In this document: positions 11,016 to 21,324 of the stretch, one piece after another
How the letters are laid out: the number at the start of each line of letters is the position of its first letter
Position numbering within the stretch: position 1 is the first letter of the stretch
Source of the DNA: Mesotaenium endlicherianum
Lineage: Eukaryota; Streptophyta; Zygnematophyceae; Zygnematales; Mesotaeniaceae
Assembly (NCBI GenBank): GCA_009602735.1
Contig: WELA01009360.1
Coordinates: 707,002-771,001, forward strand
Length of the DNA stretch: 64,000 bases
Reading direction: 5' to 3'
The notes under the pieces: model-generated
The model's input: only the letters and a program-made list of their open reading frames with translations
Database searches by the model: none
What the model was told of the DNA's origin: nothing
Translations under genes and position numbers: made by a program

Positions 11016-11152
11016 GATAAAAACATCCAATGCTTGCCTCCCTTTTTAGCTTTTAAGTCACATGTGTTATAGACTCTCTTGCAGCAACGCCTGCTGACTG
11101 GTTTCGTACAGCTTATGACATTGATGCGCGCCCGAGCTCTTAGCGCACGACA
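11016..11152 (+). repeat. SDR-1 repeat B2 (right end)
   Basis: 137 bp, same length as B1. It ends GCACGACA, the inverse of the TGTC at the left end. The flank ATGGGTTGAGTG continues the satellite that was interrupted at 2724. Confidence 0.9.
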
Positions 11153-11590
11153 ATGGGTTGAGTGATTGAATGTGTTTAAATATATCTCTTGGAGCATTCC
11201 TACCCTTTACATCCTCCATCCTTCAAGATGACAACCCTCCATAGCTTAGCCTGTTACTTGCGCATATAGTCATCCACTTGCCCCTCGGCTACTCTATACT
11301 GACTCTTCTGAGTATCCTTGCCAAAGCATTGTAGATGGAAAGAGTGATCAAATGTGTTTATATATATTTGGTGGAAATTTGACACCATTTACACCCCTTA
11401 TCCATCAACATGACAGCCTTCCTGTTAGTTGCGTTATTTGTCGACGACTTGCCCCTAGGCCAAGCTGTAGCGGCTTGTCCCTCTTTAAATTGAGTATTCT
11501 TGACAAGGGTTTGTAAATAGGGTGAGTGATTGGATGTCTCTATCCAAATATGGTGGAGTATCTGCAACCATTAGAACAACCATCCATTAA
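11153..11590 (-). repeat. Satellite, reverse orientation, up to the inversion point
   Basis: Resumes the monomer that was broken by SDR-1. The landmark segments are still in reverse orientation up to about 11590. Confidence 0.7.
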
Positions 11591-13003
11591 AACTAGTGTT
11601 AATCAAAGATATTCAAAAGATTGACAAGTCAGTGCAAAGTAGCATAGGAGGAAGTCGTTGACAAAGAGCGCAGCGCGACTACTCAATTAGCTATGGAAGG
11701 TTGTCATTTTCTTGGACGAGGAATGTAAAGGGTGGAAATGTTCCACCAAATATACTTCATCTAATATAATCAGTAGAACCCATTTACAAGTCTTGGCAAG
11801 GATTCTGAAAAAAGTGACAGGTCATTGCAATGAAACCAACGGGGAAGTCGACAAAGAAAGGCACAATTACTGAATAAGATATGGAGGGTGCCATTTTCAT
11901 GGGATGAGGGATGTAATGGCTCCAAATGCACCCAATTACCAATATAAAGACTTGGATCCATTAAGCCCATCTCCGTTCATTTGACAAAAATACTCAAAAG
12001 AGTGAAACAAGTGATCCCTTAGAGGGGGAGTTAGGGACAAGTCAACAAGGAGATAACTTGTGCTCTCCTAGCTATGGAGGGTTGGCCTTATAATAATTAG
12101 TGATGTATTGCCACATACACCTCATTATTAATACAAAGACTTATACCATTTAAGCCCATCAAAAAACAGTGGGCAAGGCTAGCCATTAGAGTGATACATA
12201 TACTCCAAGTCAAAGCGAGGGGCGATGCGACGAGATTGAGCGCAACTTGCGCTATCCTAGCTATGGAGGGTTGGCCTTTTGAAGGGTCAGGGATGAGATG
12301 GCTCCACACATTCCCCAATACTTATAGAAAGACATGAGACCATTGGCCCCATCTCCAATTACATGGCAAGGATACTCAAAAGTGTGGTACAAGCAGTCCA
12401 TTAGAGGGGGAACGAGGGGCGAGTCGGGAGATGGAGCGCAACTTGCACTATCCTAGACATGGAGGGTTGGCCTTTAGTAGCATTAAGGATGTGATGGTCG
12501 TACAGTCCCCATTACCTACACAAAGACATATACCAGATTAACCCATTTATAAACATTTAACAAGGATAGCCAAAAGAGTAATATATATACTCCAAGGGAG
12601 AGCGAGGGGCCAGTCGACGAGATGGAGCGCAACATGCGCTGTCTTAGCCATGGAGGGTTGGCCTTTTGAGGATAAGTGTTGTGATGGTTGTACACACTCC
12701 CCATTACCTATACAAAGACATGGGACCATTGGTCCCCCCTCCACTTCTCTTCCAAGGATACTCAAAAGAGTGGTCCAAGTCATCCATTAGAGAGGGAGCG
12801 AGGGGCAAGTCGGGAGATGGAGCGCAACTTGCACTATCCTAGGCATGGAGGGTGCCATTTTCAAGGGAATAGGATATTATGACTTCACATTTTCCCCATT
12901 ACATATACAAAGACCTGTAGAAGCTTAGCCCATTCATAAACATTTGGCAAGCATAGCCAAAATAGTGATATATATATACTCCAAAGGAGAGCGAGGAGCC
13001 AGT
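11591..13003 (+). repeat. Satellite, forward orientation, first part
   Basis: From about 11600 the monomer reads forward (gagatggagcgcaacttgcac, then ctatggagggt, then cattacttatacaaagacatggg). Landmark copies at 12232, 12430, 12620 and 12817 give a spacing of 190-198 bp. No gene. Confidence 0.85.
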
Positions 13004-13504
13004 TGTAGTGAAACAGATAGATAGAGTACTTAGTCAAATATAATACTTTATCTATTAAAGACAAGGATCTTTGAACACAAGTGGTAGCTTCTTGAAAGAG
13101 AGATGACTTCTTGAAAGTTAATATACTTCTGGAATTTGGCACGTACAAGAGTGATTCTGGAATGTCTTTCTATGTTCTAGCTCTGTTTATATACTTGCTG
13201 CATAAGTAATTTCTAGGAAGGTGCATGTTGATGTGTTGGCACCCAACACATCCAAAACTTGCCACCTCTTTCTAGAATATTGTACACATGTCCTTTTGAC
13301 CTAAAAATGGCACATTTGACTTTTGCCACATGGAGTTCTTCTAGGTTTTTCCTTTAACTTCGAAAATGCCTTAGAAGGTTCAAAGGACATGAACCAAGTC
13401 ACAAGAGTTTCTATTCACACTTGACTCCTCACAATACTATTCCGAATACATTCAATACTATTAAAATATATGCCAACTAATATATTATAACTCAAATCAC
13501 TACA
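13004..13504 (-). mobile_element. Solo LTR of the Gypsy-C family, 501 bp
   Basis: It starts TGTAGTG and ends CACTACA, with target duplication CCAGT at 12999-13003 and 13505-13509. It is colinear with the LTR at 53308-53811, whose element reads on the minus strand, so it is assigned minus orientation. No internal sequence remains. Confidence 0.93.
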
Positions 13505-15279
13505 CCAGTCGACGACAACTCGCACTATCCTGGGCATGGAGGGTTGGCCTTTTGTAGCATTAAAGATGTGATGCTTATACATACGCCCCATTACCTGTAC
13601 AAAGACATGGGACCCTTGGTCCCCCTTCCACTTGGTTTTCCAAGATACTCAAAAGGATAGCAAAAAGAGTGATATATATACTCCAAGGGAGAGCGAGGGG
13701 CCAGTCGACAAGATGTAGCGCAACTTGATTGTCAAAGCTATGGAGGGTTGGCCTCTTCATAGAGTAGGGATTTGATGGTTGTACATACTTTCTATTACGT
13801 AAACAAAGACGTGTACCAGCTCTACCCATTTATAGACATTTGGCATGGATAGCCAAGAGAGTGATATATATACCCCAAGGGAGAGCGAGAGGCTAGTCGA
13901 CGAGATGGAGCGCAACGTGCGTTATCATAGCCATGGAGGGTTAGCCTTTTGAGGGATTAGTGATGTGATGGTTGTACATAGTCTCAATTACCTATACAAA
14001 GGCATGGGACCATTGGCCTCCCCTCCAATTATTTTCAAGGATGCCCAAAAGGGTGGTCCAAGTCTTCCATTAGAGAAGGTGCTAATGGTGAACGCGAGAT
14101 GGAGCGCAACTTGCACTATCCTAGCTATGGAGGGTGCCATCCTGAAGGGGATTGGGATGCAAAAACTCCACATACTCCCTTTTGCGTTTAAGAAGAAATG
14201 GAACCATTGAGGCCATTGAGAAACAATTGGCAAGGATAGTCGAAAGAGTGATACAAGTCATATGAGGGAGAGCGAGGACGAGTCAACAAGATGGTTGAGC
14301 GAGGGATAGGGATGTAATGTCTCCACATACTCCACAATATGTATACAAAGACCTGTATACTGTTAGCCCATCAAAAAACATTTGGCAAGGATAGCCAAAG
14401 AAGTGTTCCATATACTCGAAAGGAGAGCGAGGGGCAAGTCAACAAGATGGAGCGCAATTTGCACTATCCTAGCTATGCAAGGTGCCATTTTGAAGGGATG
14501 AAGGATGTAATGGCTCTACACGTTCCCCATTACTTAAACAAAGACATAGTTCCATTGCGGCCATCTCCAATAATATGGCAAAGATACGCAAAAGAGTGAA
14601 ACAAGTGATCCATTAGAGTGCATGCAACGGGCGAGTCGAGGAGATGGAGCGCAACTTGCGGTGTCCCTGCTAAGGAGGGTGCCATGTGCAAGGGAGGAGG
14701 GATGTAATGGCTCAACACACTCCCCATTATTTATTCAAAGACAAGGGACCAGTGAGCCCATGTCCAACTATATGGCAAGGATACTCAAAAATGTGAAACA
14801 AGTGATCCATTAGATTGGATGCGAGGCGCGAGTCGGGAGATGGAGCGAAATTGGTATTGTACTAGCTAAAAAAGGTGACTTACTGAAGGGATGAGGGATG
14901 TAATGGCTCCACATACTTCACAATATATATACAAAGACATGTATAATTTTAGCCCAACACAAAACATTTGGCAATGATAGCCAATAGAGTGTTACTTATA
15001 CTTCAAAGGAGAGCGAAAAGCGAGTCGACGAGATAGAGCGCAACTTGCACTAGCCTAGTTGTGGAAGGTGCCATTTTCAAGGGATGAGGGCTCCACACGC
15101 TCCACACGCTCCCCATTACTTATAAATAGAAATGGCACCAGTGACCCATGTCCAACAATGGCGAGGATACTCAAAAGAGTGAAACAAGTGATCCATTAGA
15201 GTGCATGTGAGGGGCGAGTCGACGAGATGGAGCGCAACTTGCACTGTCTCAGTTGTGGAAGGTGCCATTTTTAAGTAAT
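13505..15279 (+). repeat. Satellite, forward orientation, second part
   Basis: Landmark copies near 13710, 13903, 14096, 14450, 14642, 14836, 15028 and 15225 (spacing 190-197 bp, one gap of about two units). SDR-2 begins inside the last monomer, after CCATTTTTAAG. Confidence 0.85.
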
Positions 15280-16161
15280 TGTCATTCTTGGTGCCGTCGA
15301 GTCTCTCGCGTGTCTGGTCCAGGTGATCTGGGGTGGTGGGTGTTGACAGGCTAGTGGTTAGTCGAGTTAGGGTGGTAGATGAGGATGACTTAGTTCACAA
15401 ACGACTGCAGTAAGCACTTGGACCTATGATCCGCTCACGAGGTTCTGCTGTTGAGCAGCTGTGAGGTTCCGCCCGGATCCCGCGCATTTTCCTCTACCTT
15501 CACACGTGGTCCTGCCGCCCACACGTGTGGAGGTCGACCCACGAGTCCCCTCGCTCGTTGGGTCGGCGCTGGTACCAAGTGGGAGCTGTAGTTACCTGTG
15601 GCCTAGTCATCATGTACGATAGGCAGCCCCGCTGGGTATGCCCACGGGGTTGTTAGGGGTTAGGGAGAGTATGGGCGTGCACATGGGGTTAGGGTGTCGT
15701 CTTGTTGTACTACGCCGTCCTTTTTGATTTAGTTCTTTTTATGTATTAGTTATAGCGTTTATGGTTTTGTTGGTGTGACGCGATCACGCGTCACCCGAGT
15801 AGGTAGCGATTACGATTGAGTTTCACTTTCGGCACTGGACTAGAGGTTTGTGGGTGTGCTATTTAGGCCGCGAGCTAACACTCATAGAGTGTTCGCATTT
15901 GTACGTCGCTTGCTGCTTCTATACCATATTTTCTCACTTACTCTTGTCTATGCATATCCCTTGCTGTTGTACTTGTTCGTTACCTCACACATTGTAGTAA
16001 GGTACTTCATTGTCTATATATGCTACGAAATCTTCTAGCCTAGAGTCTCGTGGAGTTGAAGCCCGCCATAACATTGCTAGCCTAGTCAATAGATACTTCC
16101 TCTTACTCGCTCATCTACACCCAGTAGTCCTAGCTCGCCCGCCCACATTCCTAGCCTCTCA
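15280..16161 (+). repeat. SDR-2 repeat A1
   Basis: 882 bp, highly similar to 34892-35772. It contains CACGTG cores, one within the palindrome CCACACGTGTGG near 15520. The copies diverge after CTAGCCTYTCA. The next 180 bp lead into gag and no TGG-initial primer site follows directly. Confidence 0.9.
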
Positions 16162-16337
16162 CATTCAAATGCTAACCTTTATGCGTCTCGTAGGGTTAGA
16201 CATTATGCGCAGGCTGACGGCTCGTTGTCCCACCTACTTTCAGTGATGTCTGAGGTAGTAGTTATTTTCTCGTACCGTTCAGATTAGCATAGGTTATCTT
16301 AGACCCCTTGTTCCACTTGAAGTAAGGTTGCCGCGTC

Positions 16338-18548
16338 TTGTGCCCGTGGTTGAAGTGCATGCTGCTGACTCCTAGACGCACCCGGAGCGGCCGGTCCTAC
16401 CAGCAACAGACGCCAGCTGAGTTTCCCTCACCGTTGTCCGTCCCTATCGATAGTGAACCATTGGAGTGTCTTTGTCTGAGACCAGTGTGTCTACCTCAGA
16501 TCTCGGTCCGTCAGATCTTTCATACTATCTTGCTTGCAGTCAGCAGCAACTTGACTTGCCCAACTCCCAGTTGCCTACCTTCCTGCCGTTGTGGGCTACT
16601 GATGAAGGTAGTCTAGAGGTAGAAGGAGGCGACGGATACCATCACACAGATTGGCCAGTGGAGATGGCCGGGTTTTTTGCTTCTGCTACCTCTTCCCAGA
16701 CTTATACTGGGCACTGAGATGGCTTAACTCTACCAACGCTGTCTTCTAAGATCGACGCGTCAGTAGCCATCTTGCGTGTGCATAACTACCGACTTACTTG
16801 TAACGACTATTTCCATTCTTTGCCCACACACTTAGGGGGGGAAGTTTTGTTGCTCTATCAGCGCTTTCGCGTTGGCATTATTCAGACCATCCCCGATGTT
16901 CCCCTTGATGTGCCTGAGGCTGATGGGGTAGTTCTTGTGCCCATAGCAGACGCCCCCCTAGGGGGGGGGGCAGGTGATCCACCATCAGCTGCTGTGGCGA
17001 CCGTTGTAGCCGCTACTGTGGCTGCAGGTTTGGACCCTGCAGCTGCTGCAGCCGCTGTGGCTGTTGGTGGTCACGGCTTGGGTGCTCAGGGCCACTGAGG
17101 TCTACCTGGAGGCGGAGCCGGTGGGGAACTGGTGTTGGTTGGGGGGGGTGCAGGCGAACCTGAACCGCCAAGTCCAGCAGAGCTGGCGTTGCCCGTGTAC
17201 GCCACCCCGGTCGAAGTGATCGCCGCCTGTATCGAGGACCGGCACACCCGTGCGGTCCAGAGGCGCCAGCAGCAGGCGATGCTAGGGATAATTCTTTCCC
17301 TTTATGGTCCAGAACCTGGCGCGGTGTTGGATTGCATCGATGCCCTCCTTCAGATGTTTTGCTAGCGTTTTCCTGCTAACTCTCGTGCTCGTCAATACGA
17401 GTTGCGCAACTTCGTGCGGCTTCCTAAGGAGACCCCTAACATGGCCTACGAGCGATTCATGCAACTACGGGAAGATATTAGCATGTATGTTGATGTTACT
17501 GCGGCTTGCCTTAGATTCATTAGTGCATTCTCCGCGTCTTTAGCATTATTTGCCACTCTCAACCACCAGCTGGCGTTGACCAAGGAACACAAACGTAGTA
17601 TTTACAACGTGTGTTTGTGGACTGACCAGATCAAGGTAGTGCAGGCGGCATCACAGGCAAAGCGCAGGGGTGGTAAGACCAACACCATGGGGGCTAATGC
17701 CGTGCAGGTATCCCCAGTTACGCCAGGGCTGATGGGGGCCGCTCCTGCTTTGGCTCCCAAGAGAGTTGTCCCGACGTGCGACCACTGTCGTCAGCGTGGG
17801 CACGTGGTGGAAAACTATTTCCTCCTCCACCCACAGAAGGCACCCCAAGGGTGGGTGTTCAGGCCCCAAAAGGGCACAACACCTCCTGGTTCCTATCCTG
17901 CTTCACAGTCGAGTCAGGTACCTTGTAACTATGCCGCCCATGCCGCAGCTCTAGCAAGCCTAGCAGCACCGCCTGGTTACCTGTCGCCATACCTCAATTT
18001 TCCCAATTACGCTCTCCCTGCGCTCGTCGCGGTCTCGTCGTCTTCACCCGCAGTCTTGTCTACTGGTGTATCTACCGCTGATTCTGTTGATGCCTCGGCG
18101 GCATCCCCGGCTTCCGCCTTTCAGGCCAGTGCCGCGCCCACTGGTGCCACCACACAAGATTTCTTCCTCCGCCAACAGTTGGCCGCCATGCAGGCTAGCC
18201 TGCAAGACACTAACCGGCAAGTAGGTTCCCACCCGGATGCTTCTCACTACGTCGGGCTGCATCCTGTCCCACCTCGCACCAGCCGACCGTCCTATCCTGC
18301 TTAGCATACTGGGGTTCCAGACGCGGCCCACTGTGTTTCCAAGGACGGCGTTGCGTCTGCCGCCGCGGGGGCCAACATTGTCCATAGTCAGCGCGTAGCT
18401 GCGCATCAGCCGCATCCAGAGTCGGTGCTCGGGCCAGATGATGGCCGTAGTCCGATCCCTTCGACGCAACTGCCCCGTTTGTTTGAGCTTTTCAAGCCTG
18501 ACAACAGTCTGGGGCCTGCTCACACTTGCCTTCCAGTACCTGTCAGGG
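16338..18548 (+). pseudogene. SDR-2 gag, broken by stops and a frameshift
   Basis: The N-terminal part (frame of 16338) has RSGRSYQ, shared with SDR-1 gag. From 16772 a second frame stays open to 18548 except for stops at 17096, 17363 and 18302. Within it, a helical capsid-like segment around 17132-17560 (for example ELRNFVRLPKETPNMAYERF) is followed near 17776 by a zinc knuckle CDHCRQRGHVVENYF whose last Cys is now Tyr. A Pro/Ala/Ser-rich tail follows. The frame runs unchanged into 27307 after removal of Chromo-A and one CAGGG duplication. Role by family: nucleocapsid and capsid. Confidence 0.75.
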
Positions 18549-19267
18549 TGAAATGAATCGACTTACCAAATAGGCGATTAACAATTAATAAAGATCTTTA
18601 TATCAGCAAGTAATCTTTATGGTATTTCCGTTAACTAGTTAAACGGCAAAGGACAATACACTAGCAGGGAATAATATTCGTAAGTCAAATGCGAGTAAAC
18701 TAGCATCAATGATGCAAATCAGTAAACTCATACATAAGCAAGGTTAGAAGACAGTGCGTATCAATGGCTTTTCGCCTTGGATTCAGAGTTCTCTCAGTAA
18801 GCTGTACAAGAGAGTTGGCCTCGTTTCCGAATGCCGAACTCGAGAGCAATGCCTAGCGTATGTACATGGAATGAGTTTACTGTTCAACGGTCAGTGCGAT
18901 GGCACCGCCTACCCGGGAGTTAACCACGTTGGTAGGACCTCGGTTAACCAAATCCACCGCCATCTCCCATCATCCCGAATAGCCATCCATCATGGGGATG
19001 TCATCTGGCCATTCATCTAGCAGGTGGTACTTAGATGCATATCAAGGCAGTTCGCTGCTACCGAGCACGGAAGTCAGCTGGCTGTCAAAGAATGTGTCAG
19101 CAAGCTGACTTAAGTTGACTTCAGCCTGCTGCTTTCGGCTGAGTCATTAAACTGATAATTATGTAAAGTCCAGCAGACTGACTATTAACTAAAGTTCAGC
19201 AGGCTGAACTTAATTAACTATTATATTTAAATGAATATTATATCCACTAATATACTGATTCATTACA
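18549..19267 (-). repeat. Chromo-A 3' LTR
   Basis: 719 bp; in element orientation TGTAATG ... TTTCA. It is flanked by the purine-rich AAGTTGGAGGGAT (plus 19268-19280), the likely polypurine tract for plus-strand priming. An 88-codon ORF antisense to the element lies inside and recurs in all three LTR copies. I regard it as fortuitous (GTG start). Confidence 0.95.
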
Positions 19268-19380
19268 ATCCCTCCAACTTAACTTGTTGTCGCCTCGACA
19301 ACATTAAACTGCAGAAATTTTAAATAAGGGAACTGAACCTGACCAGCCTCCCTTACTGACTGCCTCTTCAGCGTGTCACC

Positions 19381-21057
19381 TTAAGGGGTTGTTCCTGGGG
19401 CTTCAGGATCAGGAGACGGAGATCTGGACCTAGATCTGGACAGCCCTCTAGGTCTGTCAGCTGGCCTTCTAAAGAACCCTGTTTGCTCTAAAGTTGGCCC
19501 TCGAGGAGAACGGAGGATGGTGGCCTGCTCTTCAACCACTTGGGTGTTGATTCCCACATAGACAGGCATTCCAGTAGGATGCTGAAATACATTGGCTAGA
19601 GGTACATGCCCCTGAGCGGAGGGGGAGGCTGGCATACCTCTGGCCCACCCGCGTGTCCCTCTTCTGGCACCCCTGTCCTCTGGGGATTTCTGTCTGTGTC
19701 TGCTGCCCAGTACAGTCAGATCAGCTTCTTCCCCTGCTTGGGCAGGTGGGCTGGGGGAGCGAGCGCGGGGTCCAGTTGTCGCCATAACGGGGATCACATT
19801 CCACACACCTGATCGTGGTTCTTTAGGAAGTGCCACTGCCTGTCCCTGGGTATCCTGAGTACCTGCTGCTGATGCTTCTCCTCTGCCTTGTTCTTCTTCC
19901 TCATCCTCCTCATCCTCCTCCTCGGAGAGAGTAGGGGTCTCGTCCACTAAGTCGTCCTGCTCCCTAGTAGACATGGAGTAGTCTACCGACCTCCCTTTCT
20001 TAGGGCGCGCTGGAGGTTGCTTGGCCTTCAGCCTACTGATATCTATCCGGCCTGCATTCTTTGCCCATTTGACAAAGGCATGCTTTCCCTTAGAGAAGTA
20101 CTCTCTTCCCCTCCTCCTATGTTCCTTGGTCTCTGCATTCATATTGCTCAGGCATCCATTCAGCCTGGGGTCCCAAGGGGCAATGTGAGGTGGTAGGATG
20201 AGATAGCCGTCTAGGCCATAGTGGAAGTCATCCGGTTGGGCTCGGTCACACTCCTGCTTCTTATTTGTGACGGTCATCCACCTCCAGTCTGTTGGCTGCT
20301 GGTAGTACTGGGGTCCGTGCTCAGCCTTCCTCAGTTTACACGGGAACCAGTGGGGAGAGAACATCTGCTGTCCTGCTTCCCTGGCCAAGTACTCCCAGCT
20401 CCTTCTCTCAACTTCATTGTAAGCTGGCAGGAGTGTGAGGTAGAATACCGTATCCTTAAAGCTATCGGGCCGCATGCTCACCATCCGGATGAGTCTCTGA
20501 TCTCCCACTATTCCCGGTATGGGGACCGGCTTGTCCTCTGAATCATCTGCGAGATACCGGGCCTGCTCTGCTGTATAGCCCACCATCTTAGCATAATCTT
20601 CGTAAAGGACCACGCCGGTGTGTGTCTCGATGTACCTGTCCAGTGCTGTAGCTCCTTCCTTCTGTAGCAGTGTTGTCTGTTCCAGCCTGTTGATCTCCTG
20701 GGCTGCCAGCAATGCTTCCTTCAGGTTATCGAAGTTTTGGCCACCCACCACAGTATACCTGTAAGTGGCCAAGCTCTTCTGTCTGTCCGCTTCAATCTTT
20801 TTTCTTTTCTCCTCTTCTGCCGCTGCCGCTTCTTCTTGCTGTTTCTTCTGTCTCTCCTCCTCAGCCTTCCTGAGGTTTTCCGCTTCCTGATCCTTCTTCC
20901 TCTGTGCCTCTTCTGCCGCCTCTTGTTGTTTGCGGACCCTTTCTTGTTCTCTCCTGGTGAGGGACGTCGCCGCCAGCTCCTTCTGGTATTGCTCCATTGT
21001 CCTCCTGGCTTCTTCTGCCTTGCGCTTTCTGTCCTCCTTTTGTGTGGTGGGCGCCAT
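19381..21057 (-). CDS. Chromo-A ORF3, extra protein in the env position
   Basis: 558 codons if started at MAPTTQKEDRK. An upstream in-frame ATG would add eight residues, but the chosen ATG has A at -3 and G at +4 and lies one base after a strong 3' splice site. Residues about 5-110 are a highly charged Lys/Glu/Arg/Gln coiled coil. About 115-370 looks globular, with Trp/Tyr-rich patches (SPHWFPCKL, PTDWRWMTV), and matches nothing I recognise. About 400-425 is acidic (EEEDEEDEEEE). The end is Ser/Arg rich (GLSRSRSRSPSP). There is no signal peptide or hydrophobic anchor, so it does not look like an envelope protein. It sits 3' of pol in the same orientation and is fully open. Possible roles are an accessory nucleic-acid or splicing-linked factor, or a captured host gene. 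Function unknown. Confidence 0.8.
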   Translation of the reverse strand: MAPTTQKEDRKRKAEEARRTMEQYQKELAATSLTRREQERVRKQQEAAEEAQRKKDQEAENLRKAEEERQKKQQEEAAAAEEEKRKKIEADRQKSLATYRYTVVGGQNFDNLKEALLAAQEINRLEQTTLLQKEGATALDRYIETHTGVVLYEDYAKMVGYTAEQARYLADDSEDKPVPIPGIVGDQRLIRMVSMRPDSFKDTVFYLTLLPAYNEVERRSWEYLAREAGQQMFSPHWFPCKLRKAEHGPQYYQQPTDWRWMTVTNKKQECDRAQPDDFHYGLDGYLILPPHIAPWDPRLNGCLSNMNAETKEHRRRGREYFSKGKHAFVKWAKNAGRIDISRLKAKQPPARPKKGRSVDYSMSTREQDDLVDETPTLSEEEDEEDEEEEQGRGEASAAGTQDTQGQAVALPKEPRSGVWNVIPVMATTGPRARSPSPPAQAGEEADLTVLGSRHRQKSPEDRGARRGTRGWARGMPASPSAQGHVPLANVFQHPTGMPVYVGINTQVVEEQATILRSPRGPTLEQTGFFRRPADRPRGLSRSRSRSPSPDPEAPGTTP

Positions 21058-21088
21058 CCTGCACATGTAACCAGGGCACAAGTTAGTA
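21058..21088 (-). promoter_or_regulatory. Branch site and 3' splice site upstream of ORF3
   Basis: On the minus strand a perfect TACTAAC (21088-21082) is followed 24 nt after its branch A by GTGCAG ending at 21059. The ORF3 ATG starts at 21057. This suggests ORF3 is made from a spliced subgenomic RNA, as env is in retroviruses. A donor-like GTAAGG directly follows the gag ATG (26544-26539). Confidence 0.6.
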
Positions 21089-21263
21089 GGATATGGACCT
21101 TTGTCATAGGGATTGCAGGAAGTATGTTAGTATTTAGTATAGTGGCTTCGCTGCTGTTTACCTTACAGGATGATTGCTAAAAGTTGACGTAGTTGCGATG
21201 CGCTACACATAAACGTATGAGTGTGTTTTTATCGCTCTCGCTCACTAACTGTCATATATTTTC

Positions 21264-21276
21264 CCCTCCAACTTAA
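21264..21276 (-). repeat. Internal copy of the polypurine tract
   Basis: The 13-mer CCCTCCAACTTAA (plus strand) at 21264-21276, just 3' of pol, repeats exactly at 19270-19282 beside the 3' LTR. ORF3 lies between the two copies. Confidence 0.7.
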
Positions 21277-21324
21277 ATGGAGACAGGACCGCCTGTCACC
21301 TTCCCGTGTCAACTGAAATGACAG

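Larger units (their letters stand above)
2725..11152 (+). mobile_element. SDR-1: non-autonomous gag/protease retroelement with split direct repeats
   Basis: An 8.4-kb unit bounded by TGTCATG at 2725 and GCACGACA at 11152. Its order is A1 (2725-3871), coding region, B1 (9722-9858), GC, A2 (9861-11015), B2 (11016-11152). A1 matches A2 and B1 matches B2, and B does not follow A1. This is the split direct repeat layout known from PAT-like and Chlamydomonas TOC1 elements. A G-rich tract (about 9710-9722) precedes B1, and no tRNA-type primer site follows A1. No clear target duplication is visible (TAGGG on the left, ATGGG on the right). Gag and a retropepsin-like domain are present but no RT, RNase H or integrase, so it must be mobilised in trans, plausibly by SDR-2-like elements, which share gag and protease motifs. 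It is inserted in reverse-orientation satellite. Confidence 0.85.

Noticed and set aside
18549-19267. SDR-2 and Chromo-A as one composite element
   Set aside because: CAGGG duplications and frame continuity of SDR-2 across the site show that Chromo-A is an insertion.
20221-21180. Plus-strand ORFs opposite Chromo-A ORF3 (20221-20541, 20737-21180)
   Set aside because: Mirror frames of a strongly biased Lys/Glu/Arg coding sequence.
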